Source: Rhizophagus irregularis (lineage: Eukaryota; Glomeromycota; Glomeromycetes; Glomerales; Glomeraceae). Taken from it: a DNA stretch of 64,000 nt. The stretch covers positions 558,001 through 622,000 of the forward strand of contig NC_089440.1 in the NCBI RefSeq assembly GCF_026210795.1. The letters are read 5' to 3'. The notes under the pieces were generated by a model, which was given only the letters and a program-made list of their open reading frames with translations, had not been told where the DNA came from and made no database searches. Every line of letters starts with the position of its first letter. Position 1 is the first letter of the stretch. This document shows, piece by piece, positions 33,991-46,928 of the stretch. Position numbers and translations under genes: made by a program.

Positions 33991-34292
33991 TTAATATTTA
34001 AAATTCTCTCGCGATGTTATTCATTTATTATCAAAAGAAATATTTTTTGAAACTAAGAGTTTTGGTTATCTTTTTTATTTTCATAAAATCCCCATTATAT
34101 TTATATTATAAAAAAATTACAAACTTAAAATATTTAACATATGATTAATAAATAAATCTCACTTAAAATATTTTAATAAATTAATCTCACTTAATAAATT
34201 ATATGCCTTTTATGATGTACAGTATATTATTACTTGAAGCTATAAATATTTGTTTATTTTTCAATAACTGTTCTTGTCGTAATAAAATAAAA

Positions 34293-35809
34293 TTATTTTT
34301 CAATAACTTGGAATACTTCATAATCTTCTACATTAAAATCATTATAAGAATAAATATCTGTATTAGGATTTGCTGGTATATCAATTTTAGGATAAGAAAA
34401 TACATTATAACTTTTCCAAACAGTGTCCTTATATTGAAATAAATCATGTCCATTACCAAAGGTTGGTCCATAATGTCTATTACAATAAACGGAATACCTA
34501 AAATATCCATCATTAATATGTCCCACTTTTGCTGTTTGAAGATTTGTTCTATTTGTAAATGAAAATATAAAACTACTTTTTGTAAATTTATACGTATTAC
34601 TTGTATCCCAATAAAGTGGATTATATCCTCCTACTATTTGTTCAGAATCTGTAATTTTCGCTACAACTAAAGTAGCTCCTTTATTATCACATTTATTATG
34701 AAATTCTTCGGCAGTATTACCATCTCTACTAGCACGATAAATTAATTTAAAATAATAAGGATTATTTCTTAAATTATAATAAGAATCAGATTTTTTCTCA
34801 ATCCATCTAGAAAAAATAACAAAATGTTGAGGTTTAATTATAATTGTATCGTATTTTGGTTTTCTAGGGTTTGGTATATTATCATTAAACTTATTTGTTG
34901 ACATGTGAAATGAAAGTAAATTATTAATTAAATCTTCGGGTAATAATACTTTAAAAGGATATATTTCTAAACGAAAATCTTCCAAAGAAATATGATGAAA
35001 TCTAATTAAAGGAACGAATCTTTGAAGAGTTCTTTCTAAAGTTGTGACTTCATCTTTATTCCATTTCTCAATTTCATGTTGAATAGAAGGATGTTGAGCT
35101 AAACACCATTTGACTAAGTTGTTCCATATTTCAATTTCATCCAATAATAAATCATCCTGTTTTAAAAGTAATTCCAATAATGGCGCTCTCAACTTAATCA
35201 ACTTATCAGAATTGAATAATATATCTGGTTTTTCACAAATTGTTTCAATAAAAAAATTCCATAAACTTGTAAAGGTATTATGATGATAAACATGATAAAT
35301 TGTTTCAAGAATTTCAATAGGATTTAATCGTAAATACTCATATTGATGATTAATCAAATATTCTCGAATACAAGTGATTAATGTTTGAATATTAAGTTCG
35401 TCTACTGCCATTAAAAGATCTAATAGTTCCGGTCCTTGTAATTTTGCCAAATCAATTTTTCCACAATAAATAAATCTAAAATTATAATTTTTTTTTAATA
35501 ATAAAAAAAAAAACAGATGATAAAATATAATAATATTAAATTATTTATTCATTACCTTAAAATAATTTCAAATATTTGAGGAGAAATGTTGGGTTGCCTT
35601 AGAATAAACATTCCATCCTTTTTATTTGCCCATTCATTAGAGAATGCAGTACGAAAATATTGAGACCTAATACATAAAATAAGTGAGTGTGCACGAATTT
35701 CTTTTACATTTTCTTCTTCACCAGTGTAAATAATAACATCACATCCTTTATCATTTTCAAGTAATTTTTCATAATCATCAATAAGTTCTTGAGAATAATC
35801 AAAAGACAT
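34293..35809 (-). CDS. BTB-BACK-TLDc protein, 478 aa
   Basis: Exons 35556-35809 (ATG at 35809) and 34293-35475 join to 1437 nt through a GT-AG intron at the family position, before RFIYCGKI. I chose the ATG of MSFDYSQELIDDYEKLLE over an upstream in-frame ATG 24 codons earlier, because siblings start here. BTB is at about 20-115 (CDVIIYTGEEENVKEIRAHS). BACK holds a single 32-residue unit (ILFNSDKLIKLRAPLLELLL), then WNNLVKWCLAQHP and FVPLIRFHHIS. TLDc is at about 315-478 (CDNKGATLVVAK, VGGYNPLYWDTS, SSFIFSFTNRTN, GPTFGNGHDL), ending YEVFQVIEK. Presumed Cullin-3 adaptor. A partial duplicate lies just downstream at 32511-33026. Confidence 0.92.
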
Positions 35810-37924
35810 TTTACAAACAACAAAACAACAAAATAAAAAAATTTTTTTTTTTTGCAAAAATGAGTAACGTAAGTTAACCATGTGGTCACACTAATTGCTT
35901 TAAATGAATATGATCTGCATTTTATTGTAAATTTCCCTTTAGAAATATGTCAATCACATGATAAACTTTCAATTGTATTTCTATATGGGTCGTAAATTAT
36001 GTAGCTATAATAGTTCAAAAAAAAAAAAACACTTGGCTAATAATCGTTAATCAGAAACTTAGTTGCGATAAATAAAGAGAAAATGAGTTTAAATTATCCA
36101 ATCCGAATAAATGAGACAAAACCATGGAATTTCTCTGGATTTGTCCGGAAGTCAAAAGCGCTTCGTACATAAAGAGTGAGATAAAAAAATAAACAAATGT
36201 TTGCAAAAAAATCCACTTTCTTGGATTGATTTTTATAATATATGGTACTTTCAAAAATTTAAGTACGCTATTATCTTGTTAATTTAACGATATTTATTGT
36301 GGTTTTCTTTGAGTGAAGTCGATCATTGATCAGAAATTCGGGTTAAAAAATTGATCGTTATTAAAAGTATTTAAAGTTTAATTACAAAGAAATTAAAAAA
36401 TTTTAAAATTCATTCAAAAATTTACTTCTGAATATTTTGCTATTCCTTATTATATAATGGATTATCCGTTCATCTAGGATCACGCCATGATTAATTTTAA
36501 ATAATGTGAAATTATTTTAAGATTAAATTTTGTTTCCATGCAATATTTCAGCATTCTATTCTTTGAAAGTTCGTAGTGAATATTGTTTTGCTTTTTTAAG
36601 GTGAAAATGATTGTTTTAAAAAAGCCGAGATATTTGTCTTTGCACGTAAAATACACTGACAAGTAAAATCATATAAGAAATAAAATATTTATTATTATTA
36701 ATAACATTATTTGCTATATAATTTGAACTAGAATAAATGAAAGTATTACGCCAATCGAGGTTAAAAGCAAATTATGGTACTATACTGTATATTACTGTGC
36801 ATAACATAATTAATATATGTAACATATGTCATACAATAATATTCTTATAACTCTACTCAAATAAAAATTTTGTGTCACTTATATAATTAAAAAGTTTTCT
36901 AAACTTTTAAATTTACAAGAATTTGCTATATAAAAATTACCAAAAAAATCATGCATTATCAATAAAATTTTAAAGCAAGTGCAAAGCAGGGATTAACTTC
37001 AGGCGTGGCTTAAAAAAAATGAAAATTTTTTATCAATAAAATAAATCTTATATAATGGTTCCCCTGAAGCAGAGGGCAAGCTACAGATGTTGCTCAAACA
37101 AAAAGAAGTTTATGACTTTTTTAAATAACCAAAAAATTCTCAAATAAAAATAATTATTTTTTCATGAATTCATTCTGTATGTGGAATATTTACGATCAGT
37201 CTATTATTATTTTCCGGCTAGTTTTAATCAGACTATTAACGTCATGGATTTTATGTATAATATTTTATGCATTAAGTAGGTAATTATCTCTAATAATCAA
37301 GTCCAATCAGCGGTAAGCCTCAAACAAAAAAAAAAAACTGATTTAGCAAAGCCTAATTGCTGTGCATCTTAGTAAACATCTTTTAGCCCTGCCACACTTT
37401 GTCATAAGTAATTTTATACTTATTAACTCTTTTGAGTCTTTTCCCCTTTTATTTCTCTTCCACTTATTGCTTGATTAATATTTTACATATTACACTTTAT
37501 CATCCTTGAATATTTTCCCTTTGCTATTATGTGCTCATTCCCCTTATTTTAAAAAACTAAATATAATTTTCTCTAGATGTTTTCATTAAAACAACAAAAG
37601 CCATACCTATTATTATCAAATATTTTGAGTACTCATGCCTTCTTATAATTTCACACAAATAAGTACATTAATGTAAACTTTTTATAGTATTGTATTCTTA
37701 AACCTTAATCAATAATTTTATTATTTACACATTAATTCTTTAAACAATAAAAAATATTCCCTTACATACAATAATATTTGAAGATTATATTTTACATCAA
37801 TTTATTTGTTGAATTTTTAAAGCAAGAAAATAGCATTATACTCGGTTATGGGCCAGGAAATAATTTTCCCAATACAATAACCAAATTATTGGTTTGTAAA
37901 TTATCACCCAAAAACTTTTGGAGA
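35810..37924. other. AT-rich intergenic stretch
   Basis: No gene could be supported. Short open frames here have no recognisable features. Confidence 0.4.
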
Positions 37925-40900
37925 CAGCTAGAAAATGTTTAACCAAACTATTACCAGTCATTTCATCTCTTTTACTGTTAACTTCAATATTTGTATTCAC
38001 CTTTCCTTAGTCAACTATTCTATCGGGTTACTGATACGGTATGTTTTGATGCTGGTAATACTAGAACAACTTGTTCCTACCCCTCGTGTCTCTACTGCCG
38101 AAGATCTCTTTAGATTGACATCATCATTGGATTCAATCGCACTACTTCATCAACTTTCCACTGGAAATGCAAAAACATATTAAAACCAGTGAAAGGACCA
38201 TTATGGGCATGGATGCAACCATTTACACAAAGAAAGCTTTGAAATGCACAGAATGCAAATTTCTAATACTGTAAAGGAATCATACTAAATACAAATTCGT
38301 ATACTGGAACTTCAGAGATTGGATATAATTTCTACATTATTAAATATAGTATATGAATCCTCAAACATCAAATGCAGCATTATCAGTAGTACTGCAGTAT
38401 CTGCTCATTATTATAAATAGTTACTGTTAGAAAGTAATGGCTAAACATTAATAAAACAGAATTTATATTCATTAAACAACCACCAATATAAAGACAAAAT
38501 TTAATAATTATAATTTGCCAGGATTGGTAATAGTGGAATATTAATAACACTTTACCAATATCTTTAAATTACTAGAACATAGAACCACTTCTATTTGTTT
38601 TTTAATTAGAGACTTTAACATCAATTATAATTAAGTCATCTACCATCTACAATGGGAAAAATATTAATGAACTTCTTTGAGATACATATATTAGAATTAT
38701 ATTTTTAATATAAAATTTCATAAGAGTCTGAAAATATTTTCTCAATACATATCAAAGTCTTCTTACCCAATATTAAAAAGTTCACTTGAGGTTTATGAGT
38801 AGGCTTAATATAAATAAACATAATTTACCAATATCATATTTAGTTATTTTGCATTATGTTATTCATTGTAAGATATAGTATAAAAGTTGCAAATATTTAG
38901 CATTTTACAGTATTAATAGTATTAATCAATTCCATCCATATTTAAATAATTTAACAGAATTTATTAATATATTTGTATTATCATCAAGAAATTTTTATAA
39001 TCCAGAATACTGACTATTCTTCCTTTACTAAAAATAGTCAATTTATTGAATTGGTATTATTAAAGAAATATCAGAACTCAAAAGACTCTTAATCAAGATT
39101 TATCAATCACTAGAATTATTTATCCTATTCCAAAAGTATCCATTTATATCATTAAGTTCTTTCATCATGTTGCAGAATATATTGTAAAATTAACTAATTT
39201 CTAATATTTGGCATGTAATAAAGGTTTACCTATAGAATATCAGGGCATTAAGCAATATATAAAGATTAAGAGGACAATTTTTTTCTCATATAATTCAAGT
39301 GGAACTTTACTATCCAAATTAGGAATGGGACCACAAGATTTTAAAATGAAAATTTATCAGTAATTATTCTATTTACAAAGTATTAAGTAATAATGATAAA
39401 ATCATCAAAATACATATTGGAGATATAATAGAAATTAAAGTAGAAAATGAAGCAATAGTAAATGTAATTTTTTGCAAAACATATCCTTTCAAATTATGAT
39501 TGATTTGAAAAGGTTAAAGGAAGAAATAGTTTTGATACTTTAATGACATGTAAAAGTACAAAGTATTTTTCTTGGATTGTTATTTGAAAAAAATTAACAG
39601 AATATCAACTGGAAAGAAATCTGCTGAAAACAAAACCTGTCATAATTTTTTCAATACTAAATAGAGATACTAGAAACATATATGGCTCAACAAATACTTA
39701 TGTATATATATAGAAATAGAAAAATATTTTGATATTTCCCTATTTCTTAAATTTATTCAACTTTATCACCAATTACAAAGAATTACTAAGACAAGCATTA
39801 AATTATACTTATTACTGCATTCTACATTAATAAATATGTAATCCTCAATTTTATCACTATATTCTTCAAAAAACATAAAAATATCAAAGGAGATCATAAC
39901 TGGCTGCTTCCATTCTATTCATATAAAGAAGAGTATAGGGTATGTAAATATTTTGGACACCCATTTAAGAAATGCCAAACATCATTTCTTCATTCTGAGA
40001 AAATTGTCATTTATATATTCCTGATAAAAATCTGTCATCATAAAAAGTTGAGCAAATGTGCTGATTTGTGTTAAAGAGGAATTAGAGGAATTGAAGTTTT
40101 CAGTTCCATAATTTGCATTTTGATATTGTATTAGTATCTAGAGTACAAGTTGTTTTCTTTTGGCTCTGGACCTGAACCTACAAACAGAAAAAAATCTTTT
40201 GATATATTCCATGATAACAATCAGATCTGGGAAAACAAGGATCTGATTGATTGTTACATTGGACTACAATCATCCTTCTGTTGGTGGCATAGGGTAAGTA
40301 ATATGATAAAACTAGTTTTTGTCTTTTGAATCTCAGATCTCTTAGAAATTTGACTTTTTTCCAACGTCACATTATGGTTTTTTTGCATGAGATTGGTTAA
40401 TTTTACACATTTTTGAAAATTAAACAAAATATATAAATATTATTAAATTTATATGAAAATTTATATAAAATATATAATGACATAAATATCAATATTACAG
40501 ACTCTACAAAAAATACAACTCCTGATGTTTATCCTTTTTATTATTTGAATAACAAAAATAGTAAAAATAATAACAAAAATATTATATATTGATATACTAC
40601 AATTAAAAAGTTAAAGTCTCAAGAATTTCAGACATTATAATGAACTGGAATCATTTTTCAAAAAATATTCAACCATTTTTTATTAACTATTTTAATGGAT
40701 ATTCTTAATATTGATTATACTAATTTAATATGTTAAAATTAAAGCTACAGCTATTCTGGAAATCCTTCTAATGAGTATAAAACTAAATATACTGAATATA
40801 CTGAATATAAACATATATATATGCCATTATTAGATACACAACACTAAAAAATAATGTGTTTCAAAAATCATAAGATGTGTAATGATGATTGGAAAAACAT

Positions 40901-41546
40901 TAGGACAAGTTATAGAAGACTGGAAAATAGAACTGATTTATCCAATTAATAAGACAATAAGATCAGATTGGAATCAGGATTTAAAATTGATGTGTCCAAT
41001 TACTTTATTAGAGACTGTGAGAAAAATCTTTCTGAAAGTTTTAGTGAATAGATTAAGTGAAATCTTAACAGAAAATAAAATTTTAACAGTGAGTCAGGGA
41101 CAAATTACACAGCATTAAAAAATGAAAGTACTTTTGAACCATTAAATATTATCCAAGAAGATGCAAATAAGACAGATGAAGAAGCATGGATTCTTTTGAT
41201 GGACATCTCAAAAGCATATGACTCATGATGTTTGAAAAAAGTTTAAGAAGAATAAAGCTGCCAGAAAATTTTATTAATATAGTAATGGACATTAAATCAT
41301 TTTAATAGAGTTTTAGCAAACAATAAGATGACAGAAGAATATTATGTGCAAGATGGTATAGATCAGGGAGGGGTATGGTCACCATTATTAAGGAGAATTT
41401 TTTATGATGCTTTATTAATGAGGTTAGAAGAAATAAAAGAAGAGGTACTAGGATATAAAGTGGAGATGAAAAGAATGAAGGATATAAATAAAAAGATAGC
41501 AGAAAATCAGTCAATTATTTTTAATGTGACAGCTTTTATAGTACCC
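37925..41546 (+). pseudogene. decayed LINE (non-LTR) reverse transcriptase
   Basis: The best preserved part is 40880-41546. It holds DLKLMCPITLLETVRKIFLK, NRLSEILTENKILT, then STFEPLNIIQEDANKTDEEA and WILLMDISKAYDS (palm motif A). GIDQGGVWSPLLRRIFYDALL lies near 41355-41417 (the [GI]-D-Q-G-x-x-x-SP motif). The frame ends at TAFI just where the catalytic [FA]-x-DD would follow. Frames shift several times and stops are common. Upstream, PLWAWMQPFTQR (near 38196) resembles the linker region of the Rhizophagus LINE ORF2. The stretch between these anchors is too degraded to follow, and the 5' limit is a guess. Confidence 0.6.
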
Positions 41547-43353
41547 TAGCCATGGCGAAAAAAAAGTAGCAGTCACGTGATATCAATCCACGATCACTGA
41601 TATGATATTTCTAGCAAAATCTTTTTTTCGTTTAATTTTTTTTCTTTTTTGTTCTATCTTTTTGACAATGTAGAACTTTTTTGATATACAGTATATTTAT
41701 TTAAATAGCAGCATATTTTACAGATATAATTCTTTCAGTTGTTTTTTATGTTATTTTATTATTAGGCTATATTCAAATAATAAACAATACTTTAAATTTA
41801 TTCTATGATAACTTTATTTAACGCAACCAAAAAGCAAGTTTTACTCCATGTACTCTGTTGTGTATGAGCGCCTAGCTACTTTTCACACTCCTCTACAGCT
41901 TTGACGATTGGCTTCATAAGAGAATCAAGCTCTTTACAAAATGAGTATTATCTTTCTCTGTTTGATATATGTCAATTCCAAATTAAAGATTTTTTCATAC
42001 CCTATAAAAATTTTTATCCGAATATTTCCATTATTTCTCCGTGTCTTCCGTAAAAATTCTGTGAAAATGATACATTCACGGATATCCGTGTTAGTGAGAT
42101 GAAAATTTCCATGATTAATTCCATGAAAATGATACATTCACAGAAAAAACATGGAAAGATAAAACACAGATCAGATTTTTTACAAGGATAGTGAGCCAAC
42201 TTCACCTCTATTTCATCTTTTGCACTATTTCTTTCTGCTAATTCTATACTCTGCAAATCACTAGAACTTGTGCGGGATTCTTTGATTATATAACCTTCAA
42301 TAATAATTGAACGCATTAATCAAAAAATAAACGTCTGACATTTAATGGAGTCAGCCTGACTACGTGATACATCAAAAATCAATTTTCAGACATATAATGA
42401 GTCATGGATGTGACTGGCTCATGCCATTAGAGCTGCGACCTGCCCGACTCCAAAATGGGTATTATCCGTTTATATAGATATTATTCAAACTTTACTCCTT
42501 CCAAAAACAATCTACATGAGGAGGAGCGGCTGGAGCAGCTGAACCCATAATACAATCTCAATATATAATTCAAAATATTAACTGTATCCCCATTATTTAT
42601 ATTTAGTGATCTTTAATTAAATTATCATATTTTAAGTCTTACCTACGAATTTCCTAAAGGACATCCACCAACGCTTTTACCCTTATTCTTATTTGAATGA
42701 CAGGCTCCATTACATCAACAATAATTGAGTCGTTAGACGCGTCAATTTCGTGTGGGTTCGTTTATGATAACTAAATAAAAGATGCATCAAATAACTTCTC
42801 ATTTTAATTAGAAACCTGAATAAATTAAATTTTACCTAATACAATAAGAACTTTTAAATATATCCATATATTTAGAGAAAAATTAAAATTTTTTTAAAAA
42901 GACCGTTCTGGCATAATTTGAGATCTTATGGTCATCCTCGTGGCCAATTTTTTTCACAATAGCGACATTTAGCTGCAAAATGTCCAGCTGTTGCTAGTAA
43001 AGTGCTAAGGATGTCTTAATAAAATGCTCTCAAACAGGATCTTGTGGGTGTCAGCTTTACTTTTAAAGCCTTGAGCTTGTTGAACAGGTTGAAACTTTTT
43101 GCTGATAGTTTAAACGCTTCTAATGATTGAACACCAAGAATACAAATGAATAAATCAGAATTATATAAATAAATAACAATATATAGCGTATATTAACGGT
43201 CAAAGAAATTATATTTAACTTATAATAGATCAGAATATGTCTTTTTTTTTTTTTTACTAATTATGTTATTTTGTAATATTGTATTTTAAACTTATAATGG
43301 ATCAGAATATGTGTCATATTTCTTGAAGATAGAAAGAAATTATTATTGTTATT
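41547..43353. other. intergenic with transposon debris
   Basis: Starts at the abrupt end of the LINE relic. A lone CCCTATAAAAA terminus lies at 42000, and its interior has repeated AAAATGATACATTCAC words (42063 and 42127). A minus-strand frame from ATG at 42316 encodes about 48 residues (KESRTSSSDLQSIELAERN) that do not look like repeat-derived sequence. It runs into the element and has no recognised family. Confidence 0.4.
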
Positions 43354-43455
43354 GTCGTATATAATCCAAGTGAGGGAGTGCGTGCTCAGGGGTATTGCAC
43401 TAATTACATGATCAGCGTCGTAAACTTGTGTCTCAAAACCTTCCAACTTTTCCAA
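43354..43455 (-). pseudogene. protoporphyrinogen-oxidase-like fragment
   Basis: The minus strand encodes YDADHVISAIPLSTHSLTW and IIYD. The ADHVISAIP motif is characteristic of the FAD-binding amine-oxidase fold of eukaryotic protoporphyrinogen oxidase. Flanking sequence in all frames lacks further homology that I can see, and there is no ATG or splice context. It is a captured or leftover exon piece, not a gene. Confidence 0.4.
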
Positions 43456-44271
43456 AGATCATAGAATTATAAATAATCAAATAATATTTGATTGTCATCA
43501 TCTTCAATACAACTTATTTAATGGCTTACTTAAAGCATATTGATATTAAGTATTAAAGCAGGATGAATTAAAAAAATAAAATATTTTTTATTATTCATAA
43601 TTTTTACCATTATTTTATTTACCAAATCTCTTAATTATTTTTATTTATTTTTACTATATTTTAAAGTATTAAATTTTAATAAAACAAATATATTCTGAAT
43701 ATTTTTCATTTCAAATAATTTGCGTCTATGACGAACTATTTTTTAAAAACTATCCATGTATGTCCGATAAATATTCGGAGTGGGGTAATTTTCTGGACAC
43801 TCGCACGCTATTATACAATATTTGATACAAATTAATACAAGATGCGGAAATTGAGAATTTTTAACCACATAAAAAACGTTCAATATCATGATGAATGTCC
43901 AATAAATGTCAAGTAAATGTTGGGGTCGATTTTCCGAACAAAAACGAACAATGTTTGGACAATATTTTTTATAGGGTATATATAATATACAGTATATCAG
44001 ATTTACAGGTTGTAATATACTTAAGTTGATAATAATATATTTTTTTTTAAAAAAAAAATTTTTAACATCGACATTCAATGCTCTTTATTGAAGTTAATAG
44101 TTGAAATAATATATTTCACTATGTAATTATATTATTAAAAAATATAAGTAAAATATATAATTTTTTCATTCCACATAATAATGTATTTTTTGATTTAAGT
44201 AATAAATTCTTTTGCTATTTGCAATCCTTGAAATTTAACACACAGTATTCACAAATATCATTCCCAATATA
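43456..44271. other. intergenic with a CCCTA-type terminus
   Basis: A TTTTTTATAGGG end lies at 43965-43976. To its left are two degraded copies of a TGTCC-x-ATAAAT...GGGGT-x-x-TTTTC unit (43768-43800 and 43907-43937), probably the arm of one element. The left end was not found. Confidence 0.4.
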
Positions 44272-45367
44272 TCAATTACTTACATCCCATAGCTGTATTG
44301 TATCTTTTTTATGCGGATATTTGATCAAGATCTGCTGTTTTGCTTTTTCCAAGCATTTTTTTGAATCAAAATACAAATACACTATATTACCTATTTTATC
44401 CCGATTCCACCATCCAAATAATTCTGACATAAAATGTAATTCCATTATATTTTTATCATTAAATTCTTCAGGTGTATCACTGTAATCTATTTCAAGGACA
44501 AACTTATTACGAGGATGATAGTCTCCTTCAGTACATGCATATGTAAAATATTTATATTGACTACCCAAATAGTTATAAAAATGTCTTGATTTTTCATTAG
44601 CTGTTAAGTCATAATCACCTAAAAAAATAAGATTTCATGTTTAGAAAACTCATATTATTTCCAAACACTTTCAAATGCAAATAATTTTATTACCTTTTAT
44701 CCAGAACCAAGTTTCTACTTTCCACCCTCGCTTAATGGCTTCCTTTGCTAAAGGATTGTAACTATCGTCACTTGAAATGATAATCATTGTACCAGGATCC
44801 TTTTCCTGTATGGTATTCATTCCAGCAATTGTTAAAGTTGAATTTATGAAAGTTAAGCTACCTTTTTTCTCTTTATTTATTGCATGAAATGTCACTTTAT
44901 AACCCAAACTTTGAACATAATTCCATAGTGAATCCATTTTAGGTGGTTGAATGCCAACTATTGTTGGATTGTTGCTCATTTCTCGTCCACGTAATACTCT
45001 TGAAAGAAGACGGCCATAATCAATTTTGAGTTCATTAAGATATGCAGATTTTCTTCTTCGATCATATGCACTTGCATGCACAATACGTCCTACAGTATAT
45101 TGTCCCTCAAAAAGAATACTCGAATTATCAATGAAAACAGATACAAGTTTTGTAAATGGTCTTGCAGTGCCTGTAAGAATATATGACATAATAAATGTGA
45201 ATAGCTGTATAGGCCGCAATAAATCAATCATCATATTATATTTTCATACCTGGAAGATTACCCTTAGGAGCAATTTTGTTAGAAAAAGAAGTACTTGAAA
45301 CATTATTAGAATGGGAAGCTCCTGAAACCTTGTTAGAATGAGAAGTGCTTGGAATCTTGTTAGACAT
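44272..45367 (-). CDS. NYN domain protein (PIN-like ribonuclease fold), 313 aa
   Basis: Exons 45250-45367 (ATG at 45367), 44694-45170 and 44272-44618 join to 942 nt with GT-AG introns. Residues 1-39 are a Ser/Asn-rich leader with S-N-K-[VI] repeats. The NYN core follows, with VFIDNSS (Asp54), KIDYGRLL (Asp90) and GTMIIISSDDSYNPLAKEA (Asp174-175), then GWKVETWFW. NYN proteins are predicted metal-dependent RNases. One acidic position usually found in relatives (VD-x) is Asn149 here (TFINSTLTI), so activity may be reduced. The C-terminal third (about 199-313) is acidic and aromatic with no recognised domain. The last codons GAT-GTAAGT could also be a donor for a short extra exon. Confidence 0.82.
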
Positions 45368-46470
45368 TGTATAATTGTATAGTTAAAAAAAAAGGAACAG
45401 TTCAAAAAAGAATAATTGAATAATTTTGTAAATATTTTGTAAAATAAATGAAAAAGAGTTATATATATATATAAAAACTTGTTATGTTGTACTGATAAAT
45501 TTTTATGTATTTTGTTATTCATTGACGACCAACATATAGGTCATTAGTCAAAATGATTCAATAATCAATTATTTGTCATCAAGCGAACATTATAGGAGAC
45601 ATCTATTTCTATTTTTATAAGTTAGATTAAATTTGGCTAAAACTTCATTCATGCTAGTTTCAAATTTAACTTTTATTTTTTAATAGTAATTTATTGATAA
45701 TATTTCTCATCATCAGTAATGATTGACATCTTTAATTGATTGGTTTTATTAAGACACTTTCAATCAATAAGAATTCGGTTTCAAATGATTAACTGGTTTC
45801 AGTTTCATATATTAAATTATGACCGGCGCCAACATCTAATCAAGCATGTTTTTATATAAGAATAGGATGAATTTTTAATATTGTACTTTTATTATTAACA
45901 TATTTTTTATTGCTTTGTAACATAACATATTTTTTATTACTAATATATTTTTATTATTTTATAACATAACATTTTTTATTGTATAATGGCTATAAGGATT
46001 GGTTAATTGCTTATTTTTTTATAATATGTGGCATAGATGACTCCATTGACTCCTTATCGGATTCATTGTACAAATTAGAACATTAATGTAAAAATACCAA
46101 TTGGATGTCAAATTCCTTTACCAAATTTTGACAATCATAAATTGAGAAAAAATTCAAATTGAAATGAAATATCCATAATACACACAGTGTTAGTATATAT
46201 TTTGACTACTAATGAAGCAATAAAATTGTGATATATATAAAATTATGGGATGCCTCAAAGGACATGTTCCTATAACTGCACATTTCTGAAAGATTATTTG
46301 AGCTGATATTTATTATTGAGACAAATTAGAAAAAATAGCTGAAAATGAAACTATTTACCATATTTCAGAATAAAAGCAACTAGTATTTTTCCAGTACTAG
46401 TAAAAAGTAATTATACAAGGTTTATTATTATTTTATATTATAACGAAATATATTTTTCCTAAGTCATTTG
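45368..46470. other. AT-rich intergenic DNA
   Basis: Upstream region of the NYN gene. Nothing else recognised, apart from an internal duplication of AACATAACATATTTTTTATT-type sequence (45895-45980). Confidence 0.4.
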
Positions 46471-46837
46471 TATAATACATTTGTTTAATAAAAAAATTAT
46501 CAAAAGTGTGTAATTTATTGATGTCAACCATTATAAAAAATGGCAGTGTGCTAGTAATTTTTTAATATAACTATCTCTTTTAAGAATGAGCTAATGGTTT
46601 CTTGATTATTTAAGGATGTTAGCTTTCGCTTGATGGTATTTTCTAATGTAACATATATGTTGAGGAATTATTAATTGTTGTGAAATATTTTCATATTAAA
46701 ACATAAATTCATAAAAGATATGAATCATTTTAATTCTGACCAAATTTATAATTTTACCAGAATTAATGAAGTCATGTATAATAGTTAATCAAGCTAGTAT
46801 CATTATTAATTTATTGTAATATAATATTTCACAGGCT
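46471..46837. repeat. dispersed repeat, copy 2
   Basis: Second copy of the repeat at 31383-31777, same orientation. Both copies lie next to F-box relics, but on opposite sides relative to the gene direction, so the repeat is not simply F-box gene sequence. Confidence 0.75.
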
Positions 46838-46928
46838 TAAAATTATTTTAAAATGAAACCTATTTATTTGCTTATTATTGTTATCAATTAAACTATAAAT
46901 CCCAGCATATAAAATTCCGATATAAGTC

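Noticed and set aside
42000-43976. One large element spanning both lone CCCTA ends
   Set aside because: Outer triplets (ATA versus TAT) do not match and the inner arms are unrelated, so these are two separate ends.
43743-44078. 111-codon minus-strand frame with CPENYPTPNIYRTYM
   Set aside because: The peptide reflects the repeated units of a CCCTA-type element arm, not a protein.
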